From Vibrio echinoideorum (GTDB taxonomy: Bacteria > Pseudomonadota > Gammaproteobacteria > Enterobacterales > Vibrionaceae): 64,000 bases of DNA. Under the pieces are notes generated by a model. That model did no database searches, was not told the origin of the DNA, and worked only from the letters and a program-made list of their open reading frames with translations. The translations under genes and the position numbers were made by a program. The DNA is taken from assembly GCF_024347455.1 (NCBI RefSeq), contig NZ_AP025485.1:8316-72315 (forward strand), in the 5' to 3' direction. Shown piece by piece: positions 1 through 7,349 of the stretch (its first letter is position 1; the number at the start of each line of letters is the position of its first letter).

Positions 1-2
1 TC

Positions 3-416
3 GGTGCTCATGAAAAGTGGAACAGTAGAACACCAAGAAATATCGCTGATAGTATTGGCTTGGATAAGGTAGATGTAGAGAATGTTCTTGACGGATATCC
101 TGCATTTTTTAGAAAGTCCTCTAACCTAAGTGCTCAGAAAGAACCTTTGTACTCTCTGCATATCAGGTATGCGAGAAGAACTAAAAAACAAATTGAAGGA
201 GAGGGAGGCCTCAAGGAATGGTCAGCACCATTATCCTCTGAAGAAATGCAGACACTCCTTAACCTAGTAACAAATATGATTGGTTTAGAGGCAGAGAATA
301 GACGTCTTAAAGAAGACTCAAGGCACAACAATATGAAGGTTTGGGTTGCGCTGACTGGCGCTTTTGCAACGGCAATTGCGGCAATTTTAGCGCAGATTGT
401 CAGTAGTGGCTCTTAA
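3..416 (+). CDS. 5'-truncated winged-helix-like protein with C-terminal membrane segment
   Basis: The reading frame is open to the left edge, so the gene begins outside the window; the in-frame TTG at 60 is probably not the true start. The visible N-terminal part (about 55 residues, with PRNIADSIGL and VLDGYPAFFR) reads like a winged-helix DNA-binding fold, with a helix, a turn and a conserved LY.L..RYARR stretch. A hydrophilic linker follows, and the last 25 residues form one hydrophobic segment (WVALTGAFATAIAAILAQIV), so the protein is probably anchored in the inner membrane by its C-terminus. It ends 11 bp before the OLD-type nuclease gene and shares its strand, which suggests a two-gene unit. 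I do not recognise a named family. Function is inferred only from context. Confidence 0.6.
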   Translation, partial: GAHEKWNSRTPRNIADSIGLDKVDVENVLDGYPAFFRKSSNLSAQKEPLYSLHIRYARRTKKQIEGEGGLKEWSAPLSSEEMQTLLNLVTNMIGLEAENRRLKEDSRHNNMKVWVALTGAFATAIAAILAQIVSSGS

Positions 417-427
417 AAGGAATAGTT

Positions 428-2410
428 ATGAAACTCACAAAATTCCGAGTTAGAAATTTTCGTTCAATCAATGATAGCGGTGAGATTACGACAGACAACT
501 TAACTGCAATACTAGGTCGTAATGAAAGTGGCAAGTCTAATATATTACTCGCTCTTCAACACTTAAACCCTTCAGGCGGTATGACAGAGATTGAAGCCAT
601 AAAGAACTTTCCTCGCCATCGCAGACTTGGAGAACAGGACGAAAATACACGGTTCCTTGATACTGAATGGACGTTGTCGCAACAGGAAAGAGAGTCCCTG
701 TCTTCTATTTTTCCTAGAGCGTCTGAAGTTTCAACCGTCACGATTGCTCGTCCATATGGAAAAACAAAATACATAGGTTTGGTTGGCTTAAAAGACCAGA
801 GCTTAGATGTAAAAGCAATAAATAGAATTATTGATAAGATCGTTACGCTCCTAGATGCTCTAAAAAACGAGGATAACGCTGAAAATGTCAAAGCCGTAGT
901 ACAAGAGGTCGACATGTTGAAAGCAACTGAGGCTCTCTCTGTTGAGACCTGGTTGGAAGCAGTTTTAGGCCGATATGATCATACGCTTAGAGATGCTGCA
1001 CAATACACGTTAGAGAGGCAAGACGACTACCTCGACCTTAAAGATGACTTCGCACAAATAGTGACAGCTTTAAATGATGGTGAACAAGAGAAAAAAGCTT
1101 GTGAATTTATAGTGGAATGCCTCCCTATTTTTGTTTACATCGATGAATACCCACATTTGGATGGACATCAGAACCTCGGCACTCTTAGTCAGCATCGACA
1201 AAATAGCCAGCTGACTGCAGAAGACGAAGGTTTCATTAAATTGTGTAAAGTTGCGGATATAGATCCAATTAAGCTCCAAGAGTTAGCGTCAGATCCTGAG
1301 ACACGAAACCAACTAGTTAACAGGGCAGGGGCTGTTGTTACCAGTGAGATTAGACGCTTATGGACAGACCGTGAGTTGAAAGTCCGTTTCAATTTGGATG
1401 GCAACTATTTCGATACGTATATATCCGATCCGACGTCTACTTATGATGTTGAAGTTAATCTGAACGAAAGGAGCCGAGGGTTTAGGTGGTTTTTTTCATT
1501 CTACATTACGTTTTTTGCAGATACACATGGCGGTGATGCAGAGAATGCTATCATTCTTTTGGATGAGCCTGGGCTATACCTACATGCAAAATCCCAAAGT
1601 GATCTGTTAAAGCATCTTGATGAAGACTTTAGCAATCAGATTATTTATACAACGCACTCACCTTTCCTAGTCCCGACAAAACAACTTTCCACAGTCAAGA
1701 CTGTGAATATATGCCAAGAAAAAGGAACAACAGTTACTAACGACCCCACAGGTGATTCAACTACGCTATTCCCTTTGCAAGCGGCACTCGGGTATGAAGT
1801 TTCTCAGTCGTTATTTATTGGCTCAAACAATTTGGTTGTCGAGGGGGTTACTGATTTTTGGTATCTGTCATCGATGTCTGAGTACCTGAAATCGTTGGGT
1901 AGGACAGGTTTGATGGATAAGATAACTATAACTCCAGCTGGCGGAGCTCAAAAAATACCATACCTGGTAAGTTTATTGTCTTCTCAACATCTTAATTTAT
2001 TGGTGTTGCTCGATCATGAAAAAGAAGCACTTGCCACTAAAAACGATCTGATAACTAATCACAAACTAACTAAAAGGAACGTCATTTTAGTATCTGAAGC
2101 AACAGAGAACGACGTTGCTGAATTAGATATTGAAGACCTATTTGGTCCCGAGTACTTCCTTTCTCTGGCAGAAGAAGCCTATAGAGGCGAGGTAACCGAT
2201 GACCTCACATACAACGATAAGATTCCAAGGGTCTGCAAACGATTCGAAAAAGCGATGAAAGATTCCGGTATCAAGAAACAATTTGTGAAAGCAAAGCCTG
2301 CGAGATTATTTATGAGTAAACTCTCAGAAGGTAAAGGTAGCAATCTTCCAGAAGAAGTAATTTATAGCTTTGAGTCACTATTCAAACTTATCAATAAACG
2401 AATGAAATAG
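428..2410 (+). CDS. OLD-family ATP-dependent nuclease (ABC-type ATPase plus TOPRIM)
   Basis: 660 residues. The N-terminus matches an SMC/RecF-like ATPase: FRVRNFRSI opening, Walker A GRNESGKS at residues 30-37, and Walker B with adjacent His (IILLDEPGLYLH, then IYTTHSPFL) near residues 375-415. The C-terminal third is a TOPRIM domain, with the acidic motif VVEGVTDF near residue 468 and the LLDHEKE motif near 525. This is the architecture of overcoming-lysogenization-defect (OLD) endonucleases, many of which act in phage defence alone or with a partner (GajA of Gabija is a relative). No UvrD-like GajB gene follows, so this is not a standard Gabija locus. The Shine-Dalgarno sequence AAAAGGA precedes the ATG. 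The truncated upstream gene, 11 bp away, is the likely partner. The family is clear; a defence role is inferred. Confidence 0.88.
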   Translation: MKLTKFRVRNFRSINDSGEITTDNLTAILGRNESGKSNILLALQHLNPSGGMTEIEAIKNFPRHRRLGEQDENTRFLDTEWTLSQQERESLSSIFPRASEVSTVTIARPYGKTKYIGLVGLKDQSLDVKAINRIIDKIVTLLDALKNEDNAENVKAVVQEVDMLKATEALSVETWLEAVLGRYDHTLRDAAQYTLERQDDYLDLKDDFAQIVTALNDGEQEKKACEFIVECLPIFVYIDEYPHLDGHQNLGTLSQHRQNSQLTAEDEGFIKLCKVADIDPIKLQELASDPETRNQLVNRAGAVVTSEIRRLWTDRELKVRFNLDGNYFDTYISDPTSTYDVEVNLNERSRGFRWFFSFYITFFADTHGGDAENAIILLDEPGLYLHAKSQSDLLKHLDEDFSNQIIYTTHSPFLVPTKQLSTVKTVNICQEKGTTVTNDPTGDSTTLFPLQAALGYEVSQSLFIGSNNLVVEGVTDFWYLSSMSEYLKSLGRTGLMDKITITPAGGAQKIPYLVSLLSSQHLNLLVLLDHEKEALATKNDLITNHKLTKRNVILVSEATENDVAELDIEDLFGPEYFLSLAEEAYRGEVTDDLTYNDKIPRVCKRFEKAMKDSGIKKQFVKAKPARLFMSKLSEGKGSNLPEEVIYSFESLFKLINKRMK

Positions 2411-2509
2411 TGAAGGATAGGGGAATTTAAGATTCAGTGGGATATCATTATTTAAATGAATTGACAATTATATGGGATATTTGCCATACTGAGTGTGTAG
2501 AAGGGTTTG

Positions 2510-2541
2510 ATATGTAATCTGCATCTGGCTTGATTACATAT
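2510..2541. other. 10-bp perfect inverted repeat
   Basis: ATATGTAATC at 2510-2519 is repeated inverted as GATTACATAT at 2532-2541 with a 12-nt spacer. It lies 100 bp after the OLD gene. There is no T-run, so an operator or processing hairpin is as likely as a terminator. The rest of 2411-2648 shows no convincing gene. Confidence 0.5.
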
Positions 2542-2648
2542 TTGTAAGCTACCTATGGCTAGCCAGAAAGTCATAGTAAGTTGTTAAGGTTAACCACCTG
2601 TCCCGACCCCATAGAGCTAAGGGAACGCCACGAACAACACCTATTAAG

Positions 2649-2678
2649 AAAAAGCCGACACGTAGTGTCGGCTTTTTT
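2649..2678. terminator. Bidirectional rho-independent terminator
   Basis: AAAAAGCCGACAC and GTGTCGGCTTTTTT form a 13-bp stem with a 3-nt loop, flanked by A and T runs on the two sides. It can end transcription from the OLD gene on the + strand and from the toxin-like gene on the minus strand, which stops at 2683. Confidence 0.85.
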
Positions 2679-2682
2679 CGTT

Positions 2683-3165
2683 CTATAACTCTAGATTCCC
2701 CATAACATTACCTGGATGAGCTTTCTTATCGTAGGCAGTAATGATGTTGTAAAAAGGCTCTTCGTTTTGAGGCTCTTTTAAATCGACGACGACCATACCG
2801 GTATTTGATTCGACTATTAATGGCTTGTTGGGGCTCTTTTTAGGGTCAATTATCACCTCTGCCCCTACCTGAAGAACGCTTTCAATAAACTTAACCACAT
2901 CCTCTGCATTTTGAGAGTTTAGTTCATCCCCGTGCTTGTCCCAGATATGCCGTAGCCCAAAAGCTCCTTTAGGTTCGTGATGGTTATGGCTATAGAAACC
3001 ACTATCGCCTAGTTTGAGATGTATTTCCCCTTTTGGGAAATTATCATTCAACTTAGGAATAGTTCCAAAAGACAAATCACCATTATTATTCGTAACCCTT
3101 GAGTTCTTCATGTTTTTCTTGTCAAGGACGTCATTGTCGATGTCTGTTGGATTGAAAATATTCAT
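2683..3165 (-). CDS. Barnase/EndoU/ColicinE5-RelE (PBECR)-like nuclease-fold protein
   Basis: 160 residues, no signal peptide or membrane segment. The C-terminal 100 residues carry a pattern I associate with the phage-Barnase-EndoU-ColicinE5/D-RelE-like (PBECR) superfamily of RNA-cleaving toxin domains: GLRHIWDKHGDEL, then a helix ending FIESVLQVGAEVI, then a strand-rich core (GMVVVDLKE) and a closing YNIITAYDKKA. The N-terminal 50 residues are polar and probably unstructured. No antitoxin-sized gene is adjacent: downstream is a shared terminator and the OLD gene end, upstream is a repeat-rich region. It could be a leftover toxin domain from a larger polymorphic toxin or phage protein. Assignment is from motif memory only. 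Confidence 0.45.
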   Translation of the reverse strand: MNIFNPTDIDNDVLDKKNMKNSRVTNNNGDLSFGTIPKLNDNFPKGEIHLKLGDSGFYSHNHHEPKGAFGLRHIWDKHGDELNSQNAEDVVKFIESVLQVGAEVIIDPKKSPNKPLIVESNTGMVVVDLKEPQNEEPFYNIITAYDKKAHPGNVMGNLEL

Positions 3166-3292
3166 TTGGTCTTGGATGATGAAGAATTATTCAGAATCAT
3201 ATCAACTATTTCAAACGTATGCCCCCATTTATTAGAAGTGTTATATCTACTTTTGACATTATTTGTTAAGGAGTTGCGTTATTGACATTCAC

Positions 3293-3345
3293 CATCAAAA
3301 CTGGACACCAACGTTAATCTTCTTCCCATACTTTTGGTTATTCAT
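3293..3345 (-). repeat. Dispersed intergenic repeat, copy 1 (partial, inverted)
   Basis: On the minus strand this reads ATAAC, AAGTATGGGAA, then GGTGTCCAGTTTTG, which matches the second half of the repeat at 6955-7055. It abuts the inverted 285-bp repeat at 3338. Together with the copies near 7.0, 10.3, 12.8 and 44.5 kb it marks module borders. Confidence 0.55.
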
Positions 3346-3625
3346 TGTTGCAATGATTAATTTTTGAGTCTCTACTTAATTTTAGTGACTGTCCATGACG
3401 GTGTACTTTTCGTCGATTCGGTATGTGCTTTGGTTGAATCAAAAAGATGTTAACTCTTGCTGTAAATCGCTCTGAAAGCGTCACAAACTTACAATGCCTT
3501 TTGGATACGTATTGGTGGTTAAGTGTCGTAAATCTTCGCTAAGAGCGTTTGAGACGCTATGAGGTCTGTTTCCGGTGGCTAACTCGCGGGTTTTACATAA
3601 TAGGAATAATGAACACCGACTTTTG
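3338..3625. repeat. 285-bp inverted repeat, arm A (mate at 47267-47553)
   Basis: The segment is nearly identical to the reverse complement of 47267-47553. Shared stretches include GTGTACTTTTCGTCGATTCG, CAAACTTACAATGCCTTTTG and GGTTTTACATAATAGGAATA. It starts with the palindrome TCATTG-TTG-CAATGA. No open frame of note runs through it. It looks like a noncoding mobile or att-like element. The two arms are in opposite orientation and bracket 44 kb. Confidence 0.8.
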
Positions 3626-3759
3626 AGTGGTTTGGTTGCATTTATCTATTGGCTGTAGGTTACAGCTTTATCATAAAAGATAGTAATCATTAAAAAACAA
3701 TGAGATACAGAAAGGTGATGAAATTAAAGTGATTAAAATCAATAGCATAGTTTCTATTA

Positions 3760-3788
3760 TTGTTTAGGTTATCATTGCTTGCTATGAT
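3760..3788 (+). promoter_or_regulatory. Sigma-70-like promoter of the RiPP operon
   Basis: TTGTTT at 3760-3765 and TATGAT at 3783-3788 are separated by 17 bp. The -10 box lies 33 bp upstream of the precursor ATG. The surrounding DNA (3640-3820) is very AT-rich and holds no other gene. Confidence 0.55.
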
Positions 3789-3821
3789 TGGTTTTAAATA
3801 CTTAAATTAAAAGGATCGTTC

Positions 3822-3965
3822 ATGAATATTCAAACTACACAACCAACAACTACAAAGCAGTTTAGCCCTGTGTTATCACGTTTAATGGAAGAGGTTAAAA
3901 ACAATAAGAATAACGTCAATGGCGCTTATGACCGAACTCACAATCGACACAATAGAGGTCAATAA
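3822..3965 (+). CDS. RiPP precursor peptide with three aromatic-X-Arg motifs
   Basis: 47-residue ORF with a good Shine-Dalgarno sequence (AAGGA, 7 nt upstream of the ATG). Its stop lies 4 bp before the radical SAM gene. The N-terminal part, rich in Thr and Gln with a central SPVLSRLMEEV helix, looks like a leader. The C-terminus is a probable core, GAYDRTHNRHNRGQ, with three three-residue motifs in a row: Y36-D-R38, H40-N-R42 and H43-N-R45. An aromatic residue, any residue, then a fixed third residue is the substrate pattern of three-residue cyclophane-forming radical SAM enzymes (triceptides such as the XYE type). The coding call is firm because of position and spacing. The modification is inferred. 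Confidence 0.85.
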   Translation: MNIQTTQPTTTKQFSPVLSRLMEEVKNNKNNVNGAYDRTHNRHNRGQ

Positions 3966-3969
3966 TTAA

Positions 3970-5106
3970 ATGCCAGCACGTTTAGATACTGTACTGATAA
4001 AAACAGCTAGTCGCTGTAACTTGGATTGTACATATTGCTATGTGTATCAAGGTGAAGATACTAGCTGGAAAAATCAGCCTAAAAAAATGTCGAAAGATAC
4101 AATTGACGTGCTGGTAGACAGGCTAATAGAACAGTCAATAAATCAAGATGTAGGCTTTGCTATTGTTTTACATGGTGGTGAGCCTTTACTCATTGGTTTT
4201 GAGAGAATGCAGTATCTGCTTACATCTTTAAGAAAAAATCTAAACTCGCTTAATTACCCAATAAGCCTTCAAACGAATGGTGTTCTTCTAACTAATCCAT
4301 TTTTAGATTTATTTTCAGAAATGAAAGTGAGTGTATCTGTCAGTATTGATGGTGACAAGATTGCCAATGATATTTCCAGAATCACAAGAACAGGAAAAAG
4401 TTCATTTGATGACACTGTTAAAGGGATAAAACTACTGAAGAGTCACCATGACAATGAGTTCTTGTTCGCTGGAACTTTATCTGTTATTCAACCTAATATA
4501 TCCCCGAAGGACATTTACCTATTTTTGAAAAGTTTAGGTACTCCAAGTATGGATTTTCTATTTCAAGACGGGAACTATAATAAATTACCGATTGGAAAAT
4601 ATTCTTTTGAGTCCACTGAATATGGTCAATGGATGAAAGGAATGTTGGATATGTATCTATCCGACCCTGAACCAGTAAAAATACCATGTATTGATGACAT
4701 ATTGAGGCTAACGATGGGTGGTGATTCCATAAAAGAAGGAAAAGGGGATAGTGAGTTTGGGATTCTCATTGTAGAGACCGATGGAGAGATCAGGAAGAAT
4801 GATACTCTGAGACTCTCTTATGATGGTGCTGACTTTTTTAAGACCAGAGATAGCGTTAGAGACATTGACTTTCAAACCGTAATTGATTCCGAAGAATTTC
4901 AATACGTTTCATCAATGCAAAAACCTACCTCAGATAACTGCTTGAATTGTTCAGTAAAAGATATTTGTGGTGGTGGAATGCCTCTTTACCGATGGAGTGA
5001 TGAAAATGGTTATAACAATCCATCGGTTTTCTGTAATGACCATTACTACTTCATTGAAAGTGTAAAAAACACACTCAATACATCAGGGGGGAGTTATGTT
5101 TCCTAA
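3970..5106 (+). CDS. Radical SAM/SPASM-type peptide cyclophane synthase
   Basis: 378 residues. The cluster-binding motif C16-x3-C20-x2-C23 (CNLDCTYC) is followed by YVYQGEDTSWK, a stretch resembling the XyeB/FxsB group of RiPP maturases, then LHGGEP and the SIDG strand typical of the SAM barrel. The C-terminal region has the Cys set CLNCSVKDICGGG and a further Cys near NPSVFC, as in SPASM/Twitch domains that hold auxiliary iron-sulfur clusters. The likely reaction is a C-C bond between an aromatic side chain and the beta carbon of the residue two positions later in the precursor. It directly follows the precursor gene and overlaps the oxygenase gene by 11 bp, so the three genes form one operon. 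Confidence 0.9.
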   Translation: MPARLDTVLIKTASRCNLDCTYCYVYQGEDTSWKNQPKKMSKDTIDVLVDRLIEQSINQDVGFAIVLHGGEPLLIGFERMQYLLTSLRKNLNSLNYPISLQTNGVLLTNPFLDLFSEMKVSVSVSIDGDKIANDISRITRTGKSSFDDTVKGIKLLKSHHDNEFLFAGTLSVIQPNISPKDIYLFLKSLGTPSMDFLFQDGNYNKLPIGKYSFESTEYGQWMKGMLDMYLSDPEPVKIPCIDDILRLTMGGDSIKEGKGDSEFGILIVETDGEIRKNDTLRLSYDGADFFKTRDSVRDIDFQTVIDSEEFQYVSSMQKPTSDNCLNCSVKDICGGGMPLYRWSDENGYNNPSVFCNDHYYFIESVKNTLNTSGGSYVS

Positions 5107-5686
5107 GTTTAAAAACGTGAAGTTTTACGACACCCCCTACAAGCATTTTACTAGCTCCTCAAACCTTAACGAAAAAACCATACAAGAGTTACTTTCTTGG
5201 CTTGATCTAGAGGCTCCATGGAAGCTTGTCGAAACAGATTTTTATGAGCAATATGAGTTAAGCTTAAATTCGAGCGATAACTTAGGTGAAGCTAAGTTTC
5301 TTATTGATCAAGACACTCTGTCTCAATTGAGAGCTCAAGTCGAAAGTTTATTTAAAGTTAATATCGAAGAAAAAGTTGAAGTTGTAGCTCATAAACTAGT
5401 CAAAGGGCAAACCATTAGGGTTCATAATGATTACCTCCAAGAGGATCATCGAGAGACTCACCGAGTGCTTCTTCAAATAAGTAAGGAATTTAAAGAAAGC
5501 AATGGCGGGTACTTAATGACATTTAACGGGCCTAACTCTGATGACTTAAACTCGGTAATTCCTCCTATCCCAGGATCTATTCAAGGGTTTGAAATATCGC
5601 AAAACTCACACCATGCAGTAAGCACGGTTCATGGTGGAGTAAGATATACTATTATTTATACGTTTAAAGAAAGATCATCGTGTTAA
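5096..5686 (+). CDS. 2-oxoglutarate/Fe(II)-dependent oxygenase (prolyl-4-hydroxylase type)
   Basis: 196 residues. The iron ligands are readable: H110-N-D112 in the TIRVHNDY strand, a distal His (172 or 173, in NSHHAV), and R183 in GGVRYTIIYTF as the 2-oxoglutarate contact. This fits the double-stranded beta-helix of P4H-like oxygenases. The Shine-Dalgarno sequence GGGGGAG sits inside the end of the radical SAM gene, an 11-bp overlap that implies translational coupling. The probable role is hydroxylation of the precursor core, perhaps at Arg, Asn or Asp, before or after cyclophane formation. No exporter or protease gene follows, so leader removal and export would need host proteins. Confidence 0.85.
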   Translation: MFPKFKNVKFYDTPYKHFTSSSNLNEKTIQELLSWLDLEAPWKLVETDFYEQYELSLNSSDNLGEAKFLIDQDTLSQLRAQVESLFKVNIEEKVEVVAHKLVKGQTIRVHNDYLQEDHRETHRVLLQISKEFKESNGGYLMTFNGPNSDDLNSVIPPIPGSIQGFEISQNSHHAVSTVHGGVRYTIIYTFKERSSC

Positions 5687-5750
5687 TAATGAAGGATTTA
5701 CCATAACGTCACTTAGTGCGCACCCAAACACAAACCAACCTTTTTGTTAG

Positions 5751-5790
5751 AGCCCCTTAATCATTGTTGCAATGATTAAGGGGCTTTTTT
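5751..5790 (+). terminator. Rho-independent terminator of the RiPP operon
   Basis: A perfect 16-bp stem (5751-5766 with 5770-5785) with loop TTG is followed by a T-run. The upper stem is the same TCATTG-TTG-CAATGA palindrome that recurs at 3342, 6636 and 47528. Confidence 0.9.
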
Positions 5791-5926
5791 AATCAATGTT
5801 CATTAAGGTGTAACTTTATGGACGTTGCTCACAATCATCTAATAACTGTTCAGTTAGTCTTTATAATTTAAAGTGAACATGTACACTTGTGTGTGAATAT
5901 CTTTAAGTTCACTTTTAGGCCATTTT

Positions 5927-6481
5927 ATGAAAATTGGTTATGCTCGTGTTAGCACCCAAGACCAAACGCTCGATGTTCAACTTGAACAACTTAAACGTAT
6001 TGGTTGTGACAAAATTTACCAAGAGCAAGCGAGCGGTAAATCCTCTGATAGAGAACAGCTTAACCTGTTGCTGGATTTTGCAAGGGAGGGAGATGTTATT
6101 CATGTTACCAAAGTCGACCGCATTGCTCGAAATACCATCGATGCTTTGCAAATTGCCGATCAGCTAGCGCAAAAGAAAGCGGGTTTGGTGTTTCATGACT
6201 TGGGGGATTTAGATATCAATAGCGATGTAGGTAGAGTCATTTATACGACCATATCGGCGTTTGCTGAAATGGAAAGAAAACGAATATTACAGCGTTGTAA
6301 TGAAGGCAGAGAGCGTGCTCGCTCTGAGGGGAGGCATCTTGGCCGATTTCCTAATAAGACGCTTCATACGCGTATTCAAGAGCTTGCAGGCCAAGGAATG
6401 AACAAGCATGCGATCAGTAAAGAGTTAGAGTGCAGTAGGACTACGGTCTATAAGGTTCTAGGAAAAAATATCTCTCTTTAG
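5927..6481 (+). CDS. Serine recombinase, resolvase/invertase family
   Basis: 184 residues, the usual length of a small serine resolvase or DNA invertase. The catalytic Ser9 lies in IGYARVSTQDQ. Other family motifs are DRIARNTIDAL, the E-helix AEMERKRILQR and the C-terminal helix-turn-helix (MNKHAISKELECSRTTVYKVL). It cuts DNA at short paired sites and religates it, resolving cointegrates or inverting segments. Two copies of the palindrome TCATTG-TTG-CAATGA flank the gene, at 5761 and 6636; whether these are its sites is unknown. No transposase is adjacent. Likely roles are plasmid multimer resolution or site-specific rearrangement of the cargo. Confidence 0.92.
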   Translation: MKIGYARVSTQDQTLDVQLEQLKRIGCDKIYQEQASGKSSDREQLNLLLDFAREGDVIHVTKVDRIARNTIDALQIADQLAQKKAGLVFHDLGDLDINSDVGRVIYTTISAFAEMERKRILQRCNEGRERARSEGRHLGRFPNKTLHTRIQELAGQGMNKHAISKELECSRTTVYKVLGKNISL

Positions 6482-6630
6482 AATCGCGAACAAAGCTGTT
6501 CTTTAAATGAGTAAAGAGCTGACTGACGTTGCTTCGCTCTGTCGGCTTCATACTGACTCTACATGCAAGCATATAGCAGCCAGCACGAACCTATCCCTTG
6601 ATGAAATAAATAAATTTTCAGAATTTTAAT

Positions 6631-6653
6631 TTAATTATTGTTGCAATGATTAA
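6631..6653. repeat. Palindrome ATTG-TTG-CAAT, copy downstream of the recombinase
   Basis: TTAATTATTG-TTG-CAATGATTAA has one mismatch in a 10-bp arm. It is the same core as at 3342-3356, 5761-5775 and, inverted, 47528-47542. It lies 13 bp upstream of the gene at 6666 and may also act as its operator. Confidence 0.65.
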
Positions 6654-6665
6654 GAGGCAGAGAGA

Positions 6666-6935
6666 ATGAAAAGAGCAAGAATGAGCCAGGTTCAAAAAGA
6701 GGTCTTAAGATGTTTGGCCAAGGCGTTCATCAAAGGAGTAAAAGAAGGTAAGTCAACCGTCATCAACCTGGCCGTCAATCAAGTGCTTGGGAGAGATATT
6801 CACCCGAACAACTTCCGAGTTTCATGTAAAGCTCTTGAAGAGTGTGGACTGGTTATGCGCAAAAAAGTGGATCTAGATTGGTACATCAATATAACGCCAG
6901 AGGGGTTTGATAAGGCACTCACCTGGCTTGATTAA
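6666..6935 (+). CDS. Small winged-helix-like protein of unknown function
   Basis: 89 residues, basic N-terminus (MKRARMSQVQKEVLRCL). The predicted pattern of three helices followed by a short strand pair (MRKKVDLDWYINITPEGFDKAL) resembles a winged-helix domain in which DWYINITPEG forms the wing. The Shine-Dalgarno region AGAGGCAGAGAG precedes the ATG. A dispersed palindrome lies just upstream and the dispersed 100-bp repeat just downstream, so it forms a one-gene module with the recombinase or stands alone. I do not recognise the family. A role as a DNA-binding accessory factor is a guess. Confidence 0.6.
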   Translation: MKRARMSQVQKEVLRCLAKAFIKGVKEGKSTVINLAVNQVLGRDIHPNNFRVSCKALEECGLVMRKKVDLDWYINITPEGFDKALTWLD

Positions 6936-6954
6936 ACGATGCTTCTGAAACTCA

Positions 6955-7055
6955 TTTTTGGACAAAAGCTACTTAGAGTAATCACTTAAATTAGAAAATT
7001 CGGATAACTTTAAGTATGGGAAAGTCACTTAGCCGTTAGTTAGTGTCCAGTTTTG
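6955..7055 (+). repeat. Dispersed intergenic repeat, copy 2 (most complete)
   Basis: The unit starts TTTTTGGACAAAAGC, contains CTTAAATTAGAAAA, GGATAACTT and AAGTATGGGAAA, and ends TAGTGTCCAGTTTTGC. The two ends are imperfect inverted repeats (TGGACA against TGTCCA). Copies lie near 3.3, 10.3, 12.8 and 44.5 kb. Confidence 0.7.
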
Positions 7056-7160
7056 CAAGTGCAGACCAGTTTCATTGCTACGTAATTTTGATAAGGTATT
7101 GAAGCTGAAAGTTGACCCAAACCTTAGTCCACTCTAATATGGAAGAAAAGGAGGTGACTT

Positions 7161-7349
7161 ATGAAAGCGTTAATGGGCAAGCTCGCAAGTCATATCAGGG
7201 GAGACACCAAAGGGCGAGAGGAATTGCGAAAGGTAATTGCAAGCCAACAGGACAATCAGGAAATCACATTATCAGACGGAACGACATACATCATTTCCAG
7301 AACCAACCCAAATACATCCGATAATCGTCAACACACAGAGCCGGTATAA
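7161..7349 (+). CDS. Small hypothetical protein, upstream gene of a two-gene operon
   Basis: 62 residues with a near-perfect Shine-Dalgarno sequence (AGGAGGTGA, 4 nt before the ATG), which decides this start against the overlapping frame beginning at 7112. The sequence is polar (MKALMGKLASHIRGDTKGRE, then LSDGTTYIISRTNP). Its stop overlaps the ATG of the next gene by one base (TAATG), a typical sign of translational coupling. No family is recognised. It is probably a cytosolic partner of the downstream membrane protein. Confidence 0.65.
   Translation: MKALMGKLASHIRGDTKGREELRKVIASQQDNQEITLSDGTTYIISRTNPNTSDNRQHTEPV

Noticed and set aside
428..2410. Standard Gabija system
   Set aside because: GajA-like architecture is present but no UvrD-like GajB gene follows.
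2560..2648. GC-rich stretch before the terminator (CTGTCCCGACCCCATAGAG) that recalls an rRNA or tRNA tail
   Set aside because: It does not fit 5S, tmRNA or any tRNA cloverleaf that I can fold by eye.
7112..7324. 70-residue frame overlapping the 62-residue gene
   Set aside because: The strong AGGAGGTGA lies within it and serves the other frame; composition is poor.
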